64,000 bases of DNA. Source: Sternotherus odoratus (taxonomy: Eukaryota > Chordata > Testudines > Kinosternidae). The notes beneath the pieces are model-generated. The model saw nothing but the letters and a program-made list of their open reading frames with translations. It had not been told where the DNA came from and did no database searches. Shown in pieces: positions 24,931 through 41,304 of this stretch (positions within the stretch are counted from its first letter, which is position 1; every line of letters begins with the position of its first letter). Location: assembly GCA_032164245.1 (NCBI GenBank), contig JAVMKO010000020.1, positions 9,265,206 through 9,329,205 on the forward strand. The letters are read 5' to 3'. Position numbers and translations under genes: made by a program.

Positions 24931-26206
24931 TCTCTTGGCTGACGTACCAGGGATTAGACTGGGGACTTGGAGAACTAAAAGGATAAATTGCTATATCTTA
25001 CACAGAAGAGCCCAGGCTCTATAAGTGAGATTTTAACAGAATCACATCCTCGTGGCCCTGTAATCACACACTCACCGATGGGTTGTGGCAACGAATGGGC
25101 TGAAACTCAGTGAATTGTCATAAAACACAACCCAAACTATTTTTATAACAACAATGATGCATTCTGTGATGCTCACTTACATCAGTTATCCTCCTCAGAT
25201 ATTTGAAGACACTTGCGGTAGGTGCTAAAACTCATGCAACTTTTGGGCCTGGTGAATATTTTCTAAAGTATCTAGTGGCTGTCCATATATTGGCCCCAGA
25301 AATTCAAGCCAACTCCACTGATCAGTACATTTATTAAGGAAAATATTTGTCGTTCAAGGTGAGCTCCTCAATGGAGGTAGGCCAGTTTACACTTGCTGCA
25401 GGTCTGGCCCTGTTTTTTAACATTGGCAATTGGAGTTCACCTGAACTGGAAATCTAAGCCTTCATAATACCACCATATCCATCATCACTATATCCTCAGA
25501 GAGCAATTGCCCCCAAGAACAGCATAAAAAAACATGATACACTCCACCCTACTTAATGAGGACTTCTCCCAGGGAACTTGACTGAAGTCCAATGATGCTT
25601 AATGGTAATGACTCCTGCGTAATGGGGGGTGGAAGTTCTGTTGACTTGGGTTGAGGCACTTCAGCTAAAATGTTTAGCTGAGATTCAGCGCTAAAGCATT
25701 AGCCTCCTGTTGACTGGGAATTCTCCTTGTTCCAGGATCATCCTGATTGAGCAGAACCTAGGGCACCCTGGTGGTTCAGAAAGTGTATGAGCAGGAAAAG
25801 ATTAGCTCTAACCACAGACCTGTCTACCCACTGCATTTAAAAGAAACCATAACATGGGATATACCCTTATGGGTTTTCCCCCTTCTCAGTGCTCCAGAAG
25901 GAGGTAGAAGGGAAGGAGGGAACAAGGTATATCCCTAGGGATATTCTTTCCTGACCCCAGGTTGGTTGGCTCGGTTCATCCCTGAGTATGTGAGAAAAAG
26001 CTCACCCTGGCCAAGAATTAATCCACATATTAAAATCCATGGGCACTCTAGGGCCCATGCAATGAGGTCAATGCAGATAGTCCTCTGTGCCTTCATTGTA
26101 GGATCAGGAGCTAAATATGGAACTCCAACTGAAATCAATGGAAATTTGGTGCAGAGAGAGGTTGCTGGCATTTTTCTGTTAAGCCCATCCCTCGTTCAAC
26201 TATACA

Positions 26207-26305
26207 GCAAACACATCTGATGAAGTGGGTTCTAGCCCACGAAAGCTTATGCCCAAATAAATTGGTTTGTCTTTAAGGTGCCACAAGGACTCCTCATTTC
26301 CTTTA
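26207..26305 (-). repeat. Hairpin-family retroposon fragment
   Basis: It shares gatgaagtgggttctagccc, cgaaagcttatgcccaaata and ctttaaggtgccacaaggac with the other copies. Only one arm is present, and no convincing flanking duplication was found. Confidence 0.65.
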
Positions 26306-27349
26306 CACTTTACTAACCATCTCATCCTGAAGTCCTCATTTAAACAAAACTCTCATTGACATCAGTGGGGATCTTACCTGAGTGAAGACAGCAGGGTGAG
26401 CCTGTTTATGTAGGTGTACTTGTGTAGTTTCCACCCAGGTGGAAAATAATAATACAAATATCCACATAGTAGTTATTCTTTTGGAAAAAATAAAATAACA
26501 CAGTACCGTGCCTGCACAATTAAAAGGGAAAGTACAGCAGGAATTTAATACGGTTTCCAGATGTCAAGTATCATAAAGAATTTTTTCCTCACTTGGAATA
26601 GTATCAGGCATTGGGAGTTTTTTAAGAGATCATTTCCACAGTGAGGAGATGTGTTGCATGTATGTAAATGCATGTATGCCTGATGTATCTGCATGCATTT
26701 GTAAATGTGTGTGTTTAGGGATACAAAAGGAGTGTGTATTGTCCATGTACAACACTTTGTGTATTTATATAATTTGGGGTGGAGCATATTTGTGTGTGTG
26801 TGTGTATGCAGAGACAGATATAGTGTGTATAGGATGGAGAGATTGCTTTGCTTCTGCCTTACATTTCATCTGAGGATCTTCAAGCACTTTACAATATTAG
26901 CTAGTTTTCCTAACAACACATCTTCAGGATAGGTAAGGAATCCTCCTTCCTCGCCACCTCTGCGGACACTGAAATATGCACCCTGCTGACAAGGGGACTC
27001 AATTAGTGAGGTTCCTCCATTCCGAATGCCCAGCTGCTAGTGTCCAAGGTTTAAATCTTGAGTCTGTTAATCACAGCCATCTAGACAGATCTTCGCTGTC
27101 AGGAGGGGTGTGGAGGAGAGGTGACCTCTCCCTCAGTTAGTCTGGTAAAGATTTGTAAATTAAAACTAGCACTTTGAATTGTGTTTGGAAGCAAAAGGGA
27201 GGCCAGTGCAGCCTAGAGAGTCCAGGTTTAATGTGTCAAACATGGATAGCACTTCTGTTCTCTGCAGTAGCTGAAGCCTTAACTTGGTCTTCAAGCAGAG
27301 TGCAGTACAGTAGTCCAGCTGGGAAATGAGAATAGCACAGGGAAGTAGT

Positions 27350-29060
27350 GAAAAAATGGTTACTCACCTCCTTGTAACGGGTGTTCTTCAAGATGTGTTG
27401 TTTCATGTCCATTCCAAGCAGGTGTGTGCGCACACACGTGTACAGAAGCCAGAAGATTTTTCTCCAAGCAGCATCCATGTTCTCAAAGAACTACAGTTAC
27501 AAGAAGGCCAGTAACTGTTTTTTTCTTCTTTGAGTGCTTGTTCATGTCAATTCTAATCAGGTGATACACAAGCCCAAATTCAGGAGGCGGGGTCGGAGTT
27601 AAGCACTGATGGGAGCACTGCTCACCCGAAGACCGTGTCATCTCTGGCATGCTGGGTCATGGCATAGTGTGTGGTGAAAGTGTTGAAGGAGGACCATGTC
27701 GCTGCTCTGTGGATTTCCTGAGTGGGGACCTGCACCAGAAATGCTGTTGATGAAGCCTGCGCCCTGGTCGAGTGTGTAGAGATCGGAGGTGCAGGGACAC
27801 CTGCCAGGTTATAGCATTCACAAATACAGGACACTCTCCCTGACGAAATGTCTTGCGATGACACAGGCTGACCCTCTTTCATTCTGTCCACCACTGACAC
27901 GAATTACTGGACCGATTTTCGGAACGGTTTGGTTCTCTCAGCGTAGAAGGCCAGCGCCCTGAGGACATCCAGTGAGTCGAGTCTCTGTTCCCTGCTGCTG
28001 GAAAGCGGCTTAGGGTAGAAAACTGGGAGAAAGTTGTCCTGGTTGATGTGAAACTGCAATACCGCCTTCGGGAAGGGTGAGACCTGAGCTGAACCTTGTC
28101 CTTACAGAACATGGTGTAAGGGGGTCTTGATGTCAGACACCCTCCTGGCCGAGGTTATCTCTACCAGGAACACCACCTTATAAGAGAGTAGAGCAGGGAG
28201 CACGACACCAAGGGTTCAAAGGGTGGTCCCATGAGCCTAGAAAGGACCTGGTTGAGGTCCCAAGCTGGGACAGACTGTCGGACCGGCTGAGCACTGGGTT
28301 AACAAAGACAGATCAGCCCTCCTCACCTGGGTGGAAGGCTGAGAAGGTGGCCAAGTAGACCCTTTTTGATGACCATGCTGCTTTTGATGGGGGTGGTAGC
28401 CCAGAATGACTGAGGCTAGCATCGGGGATGAATGGCGCTGCACTGACCAGATTGAAAATCTCTTCCATTTGGCAAGGTAAGTAGCTCTTGTAGAGAGTTT
28501 CCTGTTGGACTTATCTAACCTGGTCTGAACAGGAAAACTCTACTGGGTTCAACCACAGAGCTTCCACGCCGTGAGGTGCAGTGACCCGAGGTTTGGATGT
28601 GGGAGATGACTGTGATCTTGTGTCAGAAGGTCCGAGAAGAGTGGCAGGGCAATCAGGGCTCCCACGGACATGTCTAGGAGGAATGTGAACCAGTACTGGT
28701 GGGGCCAGGCTGGGGCTATCAATATGACCTGAGCTTGTTCCGTCCGGATCTTGAAAAGTACCTTGTCAATGAGCAGTATGGGTGGGAAGGTGTACAAGAG
28801 ACAACCTCCCCACTGAGGGGACTGGTCGGTTGGCCCGGTCCTCGTGCCATGAAGAGTGCAGGTATTGGTGCCAGTGCCGGTGTAGACACCTGGTGTAGCA
28901 TCTGCCCTATGCCCTTTCTGCCCTATACCCAGTGTTCTCAGTCTATTTCCAATAGGCAAGAGTCTACCGAAGCCACCATGACATTTGGCACCAATTGGTG
29001 ATCTTAGTGGAGCAGCCATAAATTGGCTGAATTGCCAAATTTCACCCATAGAGGTCGTCT
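27350..29060 (-). mobile_element. DIRS-like tyrosine-recombinase retroelement remnant
   Basis: On the - strand, a frame at 29049-28549 resembles the region after reverse transcriptase/RNase H of DIRS elements (KVLFKIRTEQAQVILIAPAW, then LHLTAW). Downstream, 27960-27895 reads ALAFYAERTKPFRKS, like the first catalytic-Arg region of DIRS recombinases. 27900-27622 reads HSTRAQASS, then IHRAATWSSFNTFTTHY: the H-x-x-R and terminal Tyr of the tyrosine-recombinase fold (HxxR at 27763-27774, Tyr at 27664-27666). The frames are broken by stops and shifts, so it is dead. The palindromic stretch gttactcacctccttgtaac near 27358 may be part of a terminal or internal complementary repeat. Identification is by motif memory. 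Confidence 0.65.
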
Positions 29061-30175
29061 CATCAGATCAGGAATCAAACACATTGGCATAGTAGTACCA
29101 GAGGTAACTTGCCTGTGCTGTAGATAAATTTGAGGACTTAAATCTCCAGGGAAGTCAGGACAGCCCTTTCACCAGCACTCAATGCACATAAAGAAAACAA
29201 AGCTTGCCATGTTTTACGATCTTGGGAGAACAAGTGGTATTGATGGATATGCATTCAGAAGGGCATTGGCAAAAATGCCTATAAATGGTTAACAAGGTAA
29301 TGGTAAGAAATGTTGACCTTGATTTGTTTAGCTAAGATGTAAAGATTTTTGAAGGTCAAAGGTGTCCTTGTGTAGTGTTTTGGAGTCTAACTGTGTCTGA
29401 CCCTCTAACATTAAGCTGCTGTGGCCTGTAGTTTTGAAGAGTGAAGCAAACCAGGGGGAAAGAGAGAAGGGGGAGAGAACAGGAAATGGAGTGAGGTGTT
29501 TCAGGAAGTTGTCAGGAGTTGACTGATTGATTCCAGATGGAAAGGGTCACCCTCCGTGACCCAGGAAATACTCACTGGGGGAAAGAAGTTGTTGGCTTAT
29601 GAAAGGGGAGGGCCTGGGAGCTAGAGACTATGGTGGAATGCACATTCTGCTTCCTTTTAGTCTTAAAACGTTGAGTCTTAATCTTCAGTATTAAGCAATT
29701 TGATTGTCCTCGCCCAGCAAGGGGGAGTGAGTGGAGCAACGCCTGGAGCTCCAATAACTTTACCTCCATCATCTAAAACATTCTTACCCTGTAGCATAGA
29801 TTAAAAAAGGGAACCCGAAGAATCATAGTCATGGAGACACAAACTGTCTTTTGCTGAATTGCAGTTAGGCCAAGAGATGGGCCCAAAACAAAACCCAAGC
29901 TCCAAAACACAGACTCTGTGAGTTGGGTTCATCTCTGAGGATGGCTTTATTTATTTACTCCGGGATCCATCCGGAGTCTTCGCCCCCCTCCCAGTGGTGA
30001 ACCTGAGAGGTGAAAAGATGAAACCACCCATGAGAGGGGTCTTACGGGGGTTTCAGCAATCCCTGCTCACCATGGGATTTGAGGGTGCACAGCACTTAGC
30101 AAGAATGCGGCTATTGTCTGGAAGTTACCACGTGTATTTCAGGGAGCAGAAGAACATTGTAAATGGAATATAGAT

Positions 30176-30385
30176 CATCTATAGCCTGTCACGCTCTCCC
30201 GGGGACGGGACATCTATAGCCTGTCCTGGGGACAGCCTGTCCTGGGGACATCTATAGCCTGTCACGCTCTCCCGGGGACGGGAGAGCGAGGCGCTTTTTT
30301 TTTTTTTTTTTTTTGTCCGGCTTTTTTATTTAAAAACTCGGGCGCGTCTTATACGCCGGAGCGTCCTATAGGGCGAAAAATACGG
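30176..30385 (+). repeat. GC-rich 35-bp duplication, T20 run and unidentified repeat end
   Basis: A 35-bp segment starting catctatagcctgtcacgct occurs identically at 30176-30210 and 30249-30283, with two partial copies between. It is followed by T20 (30295-30314) and a CpG-rich stretch (gcgcgtcttatacgccgg, gggcgaaaaatacggtat). The CpG content is far above that of the surroundings. I suspect a transposon terminus but cannot name it. Confidence 0.7.
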
Positions 30386-31788
30386 TATATAATGTGTGTG
30401 TATGGGGTATATTTTTGATTTACATTTGGTTACAATTTAAAATCTTGTCGTAAATATTTCAGACACTGGAATGATTCAGGTCTATTCCCCCGTTGCCATA
30501 GCGTGGTCTGTGCTGGCCAGTGAAAGATGAAAATTTATTTCCATTGTTTAACGGAAAATAATGAGGTGCATCTGACTGGGTTCAGCTATGTCATGCGGGA
30601 AATGTTCACTTTGGAACAGAGTCTCACTCCACCCAAATGTGCAATGACGACATCAGTTGGCACACACAAAAGCAACACATTTTGTGACAGGAATGCATGA
30701 GAAGTATTAATGGACAGTATGACAAGAGCCTTTTGGAATGAATTAACCTTGTCTGAAAAAAATAAAAAGAGCAAGCGAGCATTCTTTAAACCAGCAAAAG
30801 CCTACAGAAGGGCAGGATTTCCCTGCTGTGTGCTGAATACAGTTTATCAACAATTAAAGCCTGAAATTCTCTTACTTAAAGCATGACAACTGCATCTTTG
30901 AAAATTCAGCCACACGCTCAGGGTCAGATCACAGCTAGCAGCAAATGAGTGTGGCTCTGTTGAAGCCAATGGAGCTACACCGATGTGGACCAGCTGAGGA
31001 TCTGGACTTCAACATTCTAATGAGATGCATGTTCTTCAGACTCGTTCAAATGACAGATTTTTTTTTAATATGTGTGGTTTAACGATGCACATCTCTGTGG
31101 GTTTAATAGAGTCATAGCTTAGGACATTTTATTTTAAAAAGAGATCTCAATAACAAATATAATTATTTCCTCTAGGAGTTTACTTCTGTCCTATTAGACA
31201 AGAGCAAGATTGGACAAAAAGGGCAAGATTTTCAAAATCCGTGATTTTGAGAGTCACGTTTTTTGGGTGCCCAACCTGAGACATGCTTAAAGGAGCCTGA
31301 TTTGCACAAAGTACTGAGTGCCTATCTTCTGAAAACCAGGCCCTTCTACCCCTTGCAGCTAATGAACGTTTCTGTTTATCTCAGTGAATAGAAACCTATG
31401 TTTTAGAAGCAGATGGTTGTAAGTTTGATTTCCTATGATACACGTGTGTGTAGGATAGCAGATGGCTGTGCTTCTATATATACATAGCAGCGGGCACATT
31501 ATTCTGGTGCTCTGAAGTCTGCCCTCATTGTCTGTACATACAGACCTCTATGCTACAATGCATCCCAGAAAACTAAACTTAAGATAGTTTCTGTTCACTG
31601 GTTCATTGTGTCATGTACATTGAGGATAGCATATGGCCCATCAGATGCCATGTTAAATAGAATGAAGGCACAGGATAGATGCTGAAAATACTTTTTTTCC
31701 CCCAGTAAGAGATAAACAATTATATTTTACAAACAGAACAGGATTTTAATTCAATATAATAATAAATCCATCGAAAGCTGAATACTGA

Positions 31789-34459
<2,671 letters not shown>

Positions 34460-34586
34460 CTGATCACACCTCACGCTATTCGAGTCCAGACCCCCCCTCG
34501 TCACATTCCTGGTGTAGTCGAAGTCACACTGTCGTATAAGTCCAAACAGTTCTGCAAAGGCGCCCCGGGCAGGTTTATTTACACCG
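34460..34586 (+). CDS. EBF2: EBF2 exon 10 (second half of IPT/TIG domain)
   Basis: The exon is 127 bp, between atttcccag and gtaggt. It encodes [18 protein letters not shown] through [10 protein letters not shown] (about residues 295-336), plus one base of the split Ala codon completed by exon 11. It finishes the IPT/TIG domain. FIYT, rather than FVYT, agrees with EBF2. Confidence 0.96.
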
Positions 34587-35250
34587 GTAGGTGAACGTGA
34601 TTTACTGTGGAGGGTTGGAACACGAATGTCTCTTCCTCTCAGTAATATTGATTACTCTTTTTTAAATGCTTGCCACATGCCATTTGAATGCTGTTCTGCT
34701 ATTTGGAGTATTTGGAAGTGTAAGGAGATAAAACCTCTATGCAGTGAGGAAGCTAAGGGAATATTACTCCACATGTTAATATATTTTGCAGATTAAAGCT
34801 CATGCTGATACAGATTGGCTCTCTCTCTCTAGATATATTAAGTGTACAGTAACTTGATAGCATTGCTCTGCATACTGGAAGATGTTTTATTTATATCAGT
34901 AGTTATTTTACATTTCTCTCTCACTGGGGGTAACCTCTCGTTTTCAGGATGGCCCCCAGGGACAGGCAGAATGTCTTATGCCTAAAGAAGCCAATGAGCT
35001 GAGTGCAAAATAAATCTTGATTGCTTTTTTATTTGTAAATGGATATTGTCAACTTGTTTAGTGCCCCACATTTACCTCTGCCAGCAGAAGAACATTTATA
35101 TATATACAGAGAGAGAGAGAGCCCTATGGCTCTAGAAAGAGAAACCAGGGCAACTAAAGATGACTCTTCATTTGTTGTCAATACACACAATTAAGTTTTA
35201 CCTCCTAATACATGTGGCTGGAAAATGATAGCATGTTTTAGAGGATAGTC

Positions 35251-35291
35251 ATATATATATGATATATATATATCTCAATATATCTATATAG

Positions 35292-35336
<45 letters not shown>

Positions 35337-35345
35337 ATATAATAT
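35251..35345 (+). repeat. Compound TA/CT/TA microsatellite
   Basis: catatatatatgatatata, then a pure ct run, then a pure ta run. A shorter ga run precedes it at 35108-35120. Confidence 0.95.
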
Positions 35346-35734
35346 TATATAGCTTCTTAGTAGCAATATTTTATTTAGGTGACTGAGAATTTAATCAATT
35401 ATTTTTGGTTTAAAAACCTATTATTACTATTAGAGCTGGTAAACATTTCTAGGCTATCAAATTTTGGACTCATTTTGCAGAAAAAAACATTAAATTCTCA
35501 ACCTGAAAACCCCCAGAAGTTTTTCATTTATAATTTTGCAGCTTTTTGACTACTTGGAGAGCCAGTCAAAATGTTTCAAAAATGGGAATTTTTTTTCAAT
35601 GAAATGTTAATATTTTTATAAATTTATGAAATATATAGTTTTTTAAAAAGCAAGAATTCTCATTTTAAATGTGTTTTTACAAGCTTTCATAGTTGTTATT
35701 ACTTAAGGATGTATTTATTTATGTGTATTATAGT

Positions 35735-35987
35735 CTCTCTCTCTCTGCCTGTCACCCCCCAGGCAGGGTATGGGCCACCAACCACAGAGCACTCCATCTC
35801 TGTTGTTGGCATTTCAGTAGCAAGTTGGTTTCCTACGGGGTGGAGTTGCTAGCTCCACGCCCATGTTCAGCCTACAGCACCTGGTATTCCTAGGAGGTCT
35901 CCCATCTAAGTACTAGCCAGGCCCGACCCTGCTTAGCTTCCGAGATCAGACGGGATCGGGTGTGTTCAGGATGGATTAGCCGTATCC
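35735..35987 (-). mobile_element. 5S-rRNA-headed SINE, copy B
   Basis: This has the same structure as copy A: a 5S head (35869-35987) with the internal control region nearly intact (TACTTAGATGGGAGACC), the same ~110-bp-plus tail with CTAGCAACTCCACCCCGTA and GGTGGCCCATACCC, and a (GA)n terminus. It has an insert of ~25 bp in the tail relative to copy A. A perfect 13-bp duplication, tgtgtattatagt, flanks it at 35722-35734 and 35988-36000. Confidence 0.88.
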
Positions 35988-36096
35988 TGTGTATTATAGT
36001 AGAAGGTAGAAAATCCAATCTAGGATCAGGGCCTTGCAGTGCTGGGCGCTCTGCAGACAAATAACATAATCCTTGACCCGGTGAGTTTACACAGAA

Positions 36097-36170
36097 GGGC
36101 CCTAATCCAAAACCCATTGAAGTCAATGGAAAGACTTCTAGTGACATCCGTGGACTTTGGACTGGGCCCC
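36097..36170. repeat. Short inverted-repeat motif of a dispersed family
   Basis: gggccctaatccaaaaccca with caatggaaagactt on the left and gtggactttggactgggccc on the right form a hairpin. Related half-copies (gcctgatcc, gaagtcaatgg) recur at about 80, 40945, 43530, 44945, 52290 and 59240. A dispersed old repeat family of unknown class. Confidence 0.55.
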
Positions 36171-38043
36171 AGATGATTAGGGCCTGAAACTGCTCTTGTC
36201 CCAGAATAACCTCAATAAAATGCAAGGAGCTGCTCTAGATTTATACCTGTGTTTGTGAGGTAAGACGTTAGCCATCATTTTTTGTATGCAAATTCCCTTT
36301 AAAGAGACAGCTTTGATTCGTGGAACAATAACTCTGAGCCCTCTATACACTGAGCACTGCTTCTTTAACTAACTGATAACTAACTGAAACGCAAGTGACT
36401 GTGATCTCAAATCTGCATGAAAATGTAATTGTATTGTACAAAAACAAGATTGAAAAAACCCATAAGGGACCCAGTCCTAGCGGTCCTATGCAAATGAGCT
36501 TCCTCATTGATTTCACTTACTAATGGGCTGGAGGACCAGGGTTGGATCTACTATGAAATTTACAAGGGGATGGTCTGTTAATTCTTGAGCGTATCGTGAG
36601 TCAGAGACTGGAAATTTAAGTTCTTCTATGGCACTTCTTACTTATTTAAGCCCCGATCCGGCAAAGATATAAGTGCACACACAACTGGATTGGACTGCTT
36701 GCATGCTTGTGGCAGGATCAGGGTCTTAATGTGATGAAAGGCATAAAACAGAGCAATGTATTTCTATTATGGGGAAATTATTCCTCCTTTTGTAGTTCTG
36801 TGTTTTATGTTCGGCGCTAATCTGTGCCATCTATAGAAGGTTGAAGTCAAAATGCAGTGCTGCTCTCTGACATGTTAATTAGTGTATTTCCACCAAAGAG
36901 GACATGAAGATATACATGACAAATAGCGGAAGAGAGAGAGGATAATATAATCTGCCTATTTTGCTCTTGTTATCAGCATGGAGATATCTGTTTAGATTCA
37001 CTGAGGAGCGAGTGGGTGCTTACTGCCATATGTTACAAAATAGTGTGTTAGCAGAAGATGCAGAGGTACATAAGCTGGTATAAAATTAGACAACTTTTCA
37101 ATCTATCTATCCAAGGACTTGTAGTTCTCCCACCATGTTAAGCAAAATGATAAACACAGCTATTAAGTATAGTGTAATCAATTCCCCCAGGCCATTGCTG
37201 CTGATAATAGCAGCAAAAACAACTTCCAAGCTATGAAAATAACATGTTTATTTTTCTCTCTCCACGGCTGTGGTATCACGAGTCTGTTTTGACCATGCTA
37301 TGAAGAAATGCAAAGGTGCTTTTTGAAAAAATTCTATGGCTCTTTTTGTGTCCATAATATTTTACAAACTTTACCTACTGCACCAGTAAAATGCAGCCAC
37401 TTCTTGGGAGGAGGATGGCAGCCAACAGGCACATACAACAATTGTGAGGGAAGGAAAATAGAGCCAAGCACAGGGAAGCCTCTCTTGTGGAGAGTAAAAT
37501 AGCTAAAAATGTCTTAAATACTTCCTTGATGTTCTTTAGAAGCATTGGCTGTAGTTGCTCAAATTTATGTCAGGGGAGGTGGTCTCTGTGGTAGCAGATA
37601 GGAGGAAAGGTTGGTCCTCTCTATTAAATTGTGTCCACACTATGAAAAGCGGAAAACCCTTTCTTTAAAGAAATAGTCTTTAGTCATCAGGCAATATTTC
37701 TAAGAAATACGTAGGCCATATGCCATCCCCAGAAGATCAACGAGTGAGGGACATCTCCTCTTATTAGTATTATTACTTGTATTATGGTAAAACGTTAGAA
37801 GCCCCAAGCAGAATCAGAACCCCATTGTTCTAGGCCCTTAGGACCAGATTTTTAAAGATATGTAGGTACCTGACCCCTTGATGTCAATAGGAGCTGGGTG
37901 TCTAAATGCTTTAAAAAATCTGGGCCTTAATGTTTATAAAGTTCTGCGAATTCCTCCGGTGAAAGGTGCTAAGAGTCATGTGGTGTTAGAAGCATTGAAT
38001 AGTTGACTAAAGGCAGATCATGAGCATAATTAGATAATATTTA

Positions 38044-38107
38044 GTCCTGCTATGAGTGTGGACTAGATGACCTCTTGAGGTCCCTTCCAGTCCTATGATT
38101 CTATGAC
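38044..38107 (+). mobile_element. CR1 3'-end fragment
   Basis: gactagatgacctcttgagg, cccttccagtcc and tatgattctatgac are the end of a CR1 on the + strand, with the ATTCTATG terminal motif. It abuts a reverse MIR-type SINE. Confidence 0.85.
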
Positions 38108-38109
38108 TA

Positions 38110-38400
38110 TTATTATTTATACTTTCATACTACACGCAAACCTAGAGACCCCAACTAAGCTCGGGGTTTCATTGTGCCAGGCACTGTACATAGATATAGT
38201 AAGTGACAGGCCATACCCTGAAGACTTTGCAATTGAAACAGAGGAAAGGAAGTGTTATTACTTAGATTTTACAGCTCGGGAATTGGGACAGAGAGAGATT
38301 AAGCAATTTTCCGGGGGTCACACAGGGAGTTTGTGGCAAGTCTGGGAATTGAACGCAGGTGTCTCGAGTCCCAGCCCAGAGTCTTAACCACAAGACCATC
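38110..38400 (-). repeat. MIR-type SINE, near full length (reverse)
   Basis: The tail gtgccaggcactgtacatag, core ttaagcaattttccgggggt and head ttaaccacaagaccatccag run in reverse order. Confidence 0.85.
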
Positions 38401-40771
38401 CAGATCTGTTATTAAAAGGTGGAGATCGAAAATAAATGAATTCAGTAGTTTGAAGTCCATGATTCTCCGTGATTAGAGTAAAGCTTTCAATGTTTAATAT
38501 ATAATCAAATAGGCATGTTCAATCCAATGAAGCTTTAGTTTTGTATAAAAGAGCAGTACTGACAAGTTGAAGAGAGTGATACAAACTGTTAAATCTAAGA
38601 ATCTGAGAGAAATTTCAAGGGTAAGTCTAAATGCCACAGTGGTGCTGTTACCCGAGCGAATATACTCCCTGGAATGTGTATTCAGAATAGGCTACGAGGG
38701 AAGTGCACTGTGCTAGCAATGCTGTAGCTGAGGTTCTTTCAGCATTCCCACTCTTAAGTGCTATCACCCAGGGCACTGTAATTCAGCCATCACATTCCTC
38801 TCATCACCAAAATTTGATGTGTGGCCTTTTCCATAAGGATCCCATTATGCAGGACGCAGACAGAATTTAGAGGTCTATGGAAAAGTCTTGAAAAATTGAC
38901 TGAGAAGGCTTGCTTCTTTACGGAGTTTGTTGAACAGCCTTGTTGAATTTGATAATGCGGATATAATGATATAAAATGTTCTATTATAGATAAAGTAATA
39001 TCTATAATTATACATAGAGCGAGAAACAAAAAGCGTGTCTCTCTTTTTAATCAGTGACTATGTAAAATGTCATCCTTAGGCCAAAATGTTGACCTGTAAT
39101 ATCTTGCAGTGTAAAAAGGAGAAAACTGCGAATAAAGGTGACATGCCCATTTCCAGGTTCTGAGTAACCCCCCTTTCCTTAGCCATTCTTAGTACAGGAA
39201 GGTGTTTGTTCTCCACAGCTAATGTAGCAGTTGCCTTATATTCTGCCTCTAATAATATATAAGCCCAAGTTATTGACTTTAAGGGAGCTCGAGTGAGGAT
39301 CTGGCTCATTGTAAGCTCTTGGATCTTCTACTTGACCCCCAGCTCTGCATGTAGTTTGTTGTAGGGAAACTCATCTCAAACATACTGTGGCAGAAAGGTT
39401 TTGAACATAGTTTTTCATCCATGTACAGAAAGACTTGATGGGTTAACTAGCATATATATATAAAATGTGTGTAAAATGGTTGAATTACTTTCAGAACAGT
39501 TTTATATGATCTAGAAACCTTCTTCTGCTCTTAAGATGTCAGAGCACAATTCAAATGTATACATGCCAATCTCTTGGGGGGGGAAATTGTTGGGTAATAA
39601 CCAATTCCTCTCCTTGAGTAATATATTTGGATATTCCTCATTCGATATTTTTAGTTAAATATAGAAATGTTTTGCTTAGTCCAAGATATATAATTTAAAC
39701 TAGTAGACTTGCAAGCAAGAAGAGAAATGACACATAATGATGTATAGGCCCTCCAGAGAATTGCCACGAATTCTCAAGATTGGCCAAAAAAAAAAATCCC
39801 CCTTTCTCAGATGGGATTTAGATTCAGTGGCAGTTGAAATGTGTATTATTAAACTCCTTAAGCAAACCTGAATCATTCCCAGTGGAGACTGAAGACATTC
39901 TAAGTATAGCCAAGACTAAATTCTCTGGTCTGGGTTTTCTCTGCTCAATTCCCTCTTTATTAGCTCCTGTAATATTTAAACTTCATGCCATGCTGTAATT
40001 ATTTAATAAAAAGTAAATATAAAATGTATCTCAATGGGGGATACGACCTTTTACCTGCATGGTGTTATACCAAAGACAGACACAGATAAGCAGAAAATCT
40101 GGATCAGAGTAATATTCTGTGTCACTTGTTGGTTTCATTCTTCTAGTGCCTGACTCTCTGATTCTGAAAGGTGAGTACTGTTAGGAAAGGAACTAAATGC
40201 TGGATAGGATGGGACACTTTCAGCTATTGGCACCACTTCTTTCAAGTGACCATTTTTACAGAGACAAGTGGCACAAAAAGATGGAAGATGCTGCCATTGA
40301 ATGGGGACTCTGTCAAATGAGTTAAGGACAGGTTAATCACTGAATAGTACAAGGAATTTTTAGCAAGATTCTCAGCACTTCGTTGAGTTAAGTTCTCATT
40401 TAAATCCCATCACCATCCACAAGTAGGTTTTTCAAACCCAGATCCTTAATTTTATTAGTAAACGCTCTGTCTGAGGACAGCCAAAGACTTTGGGTACTCA
40501 GAGATTTAGAGAAGTCAATGTTGGTTTCGAATATGAATTTTGAATTTGGGGGGCATAGTTGAATTTTGGATCATTGGGGTTGGGCCAACTGGCATTTGAA
40601 TGATCAAGGTTTCATACAAAGTGTCTGAACAAGTACTACCGCCTAGTAGGCTTACATTTTCGAAAAGAGCTAATGATTTTGAGGGGCTCAATTTTTGGAT
40701 TCCTGACTTGAGATACCTCAAAGAGGCTGATCTCCCCCCCCCCCCGAAAGTGCTAAGCACCCACTCTCTAA

Positions 40772-41233
<462 letters not shown>

Positions 41234-41304
41234 TAAGCCTTTTAAATTGCAACTTTCTTTTCTGCTGATGTGTAATAAATCACTGAGTGGTAAATCAGAT
41301 CTTA

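Noticed and set aside
28549..29049. 166-codon - strand frame as a host gene
   Set aside because: It resembles DIRS-type polymerase sequence, adjoins recombinase motifs, and the surrounding frames are broken.
35869..35987. Second 5S rRNA gene
   Set aside because: Same reasons: the element has its own duplication and tail, and substitutions inside the internal promoter region.
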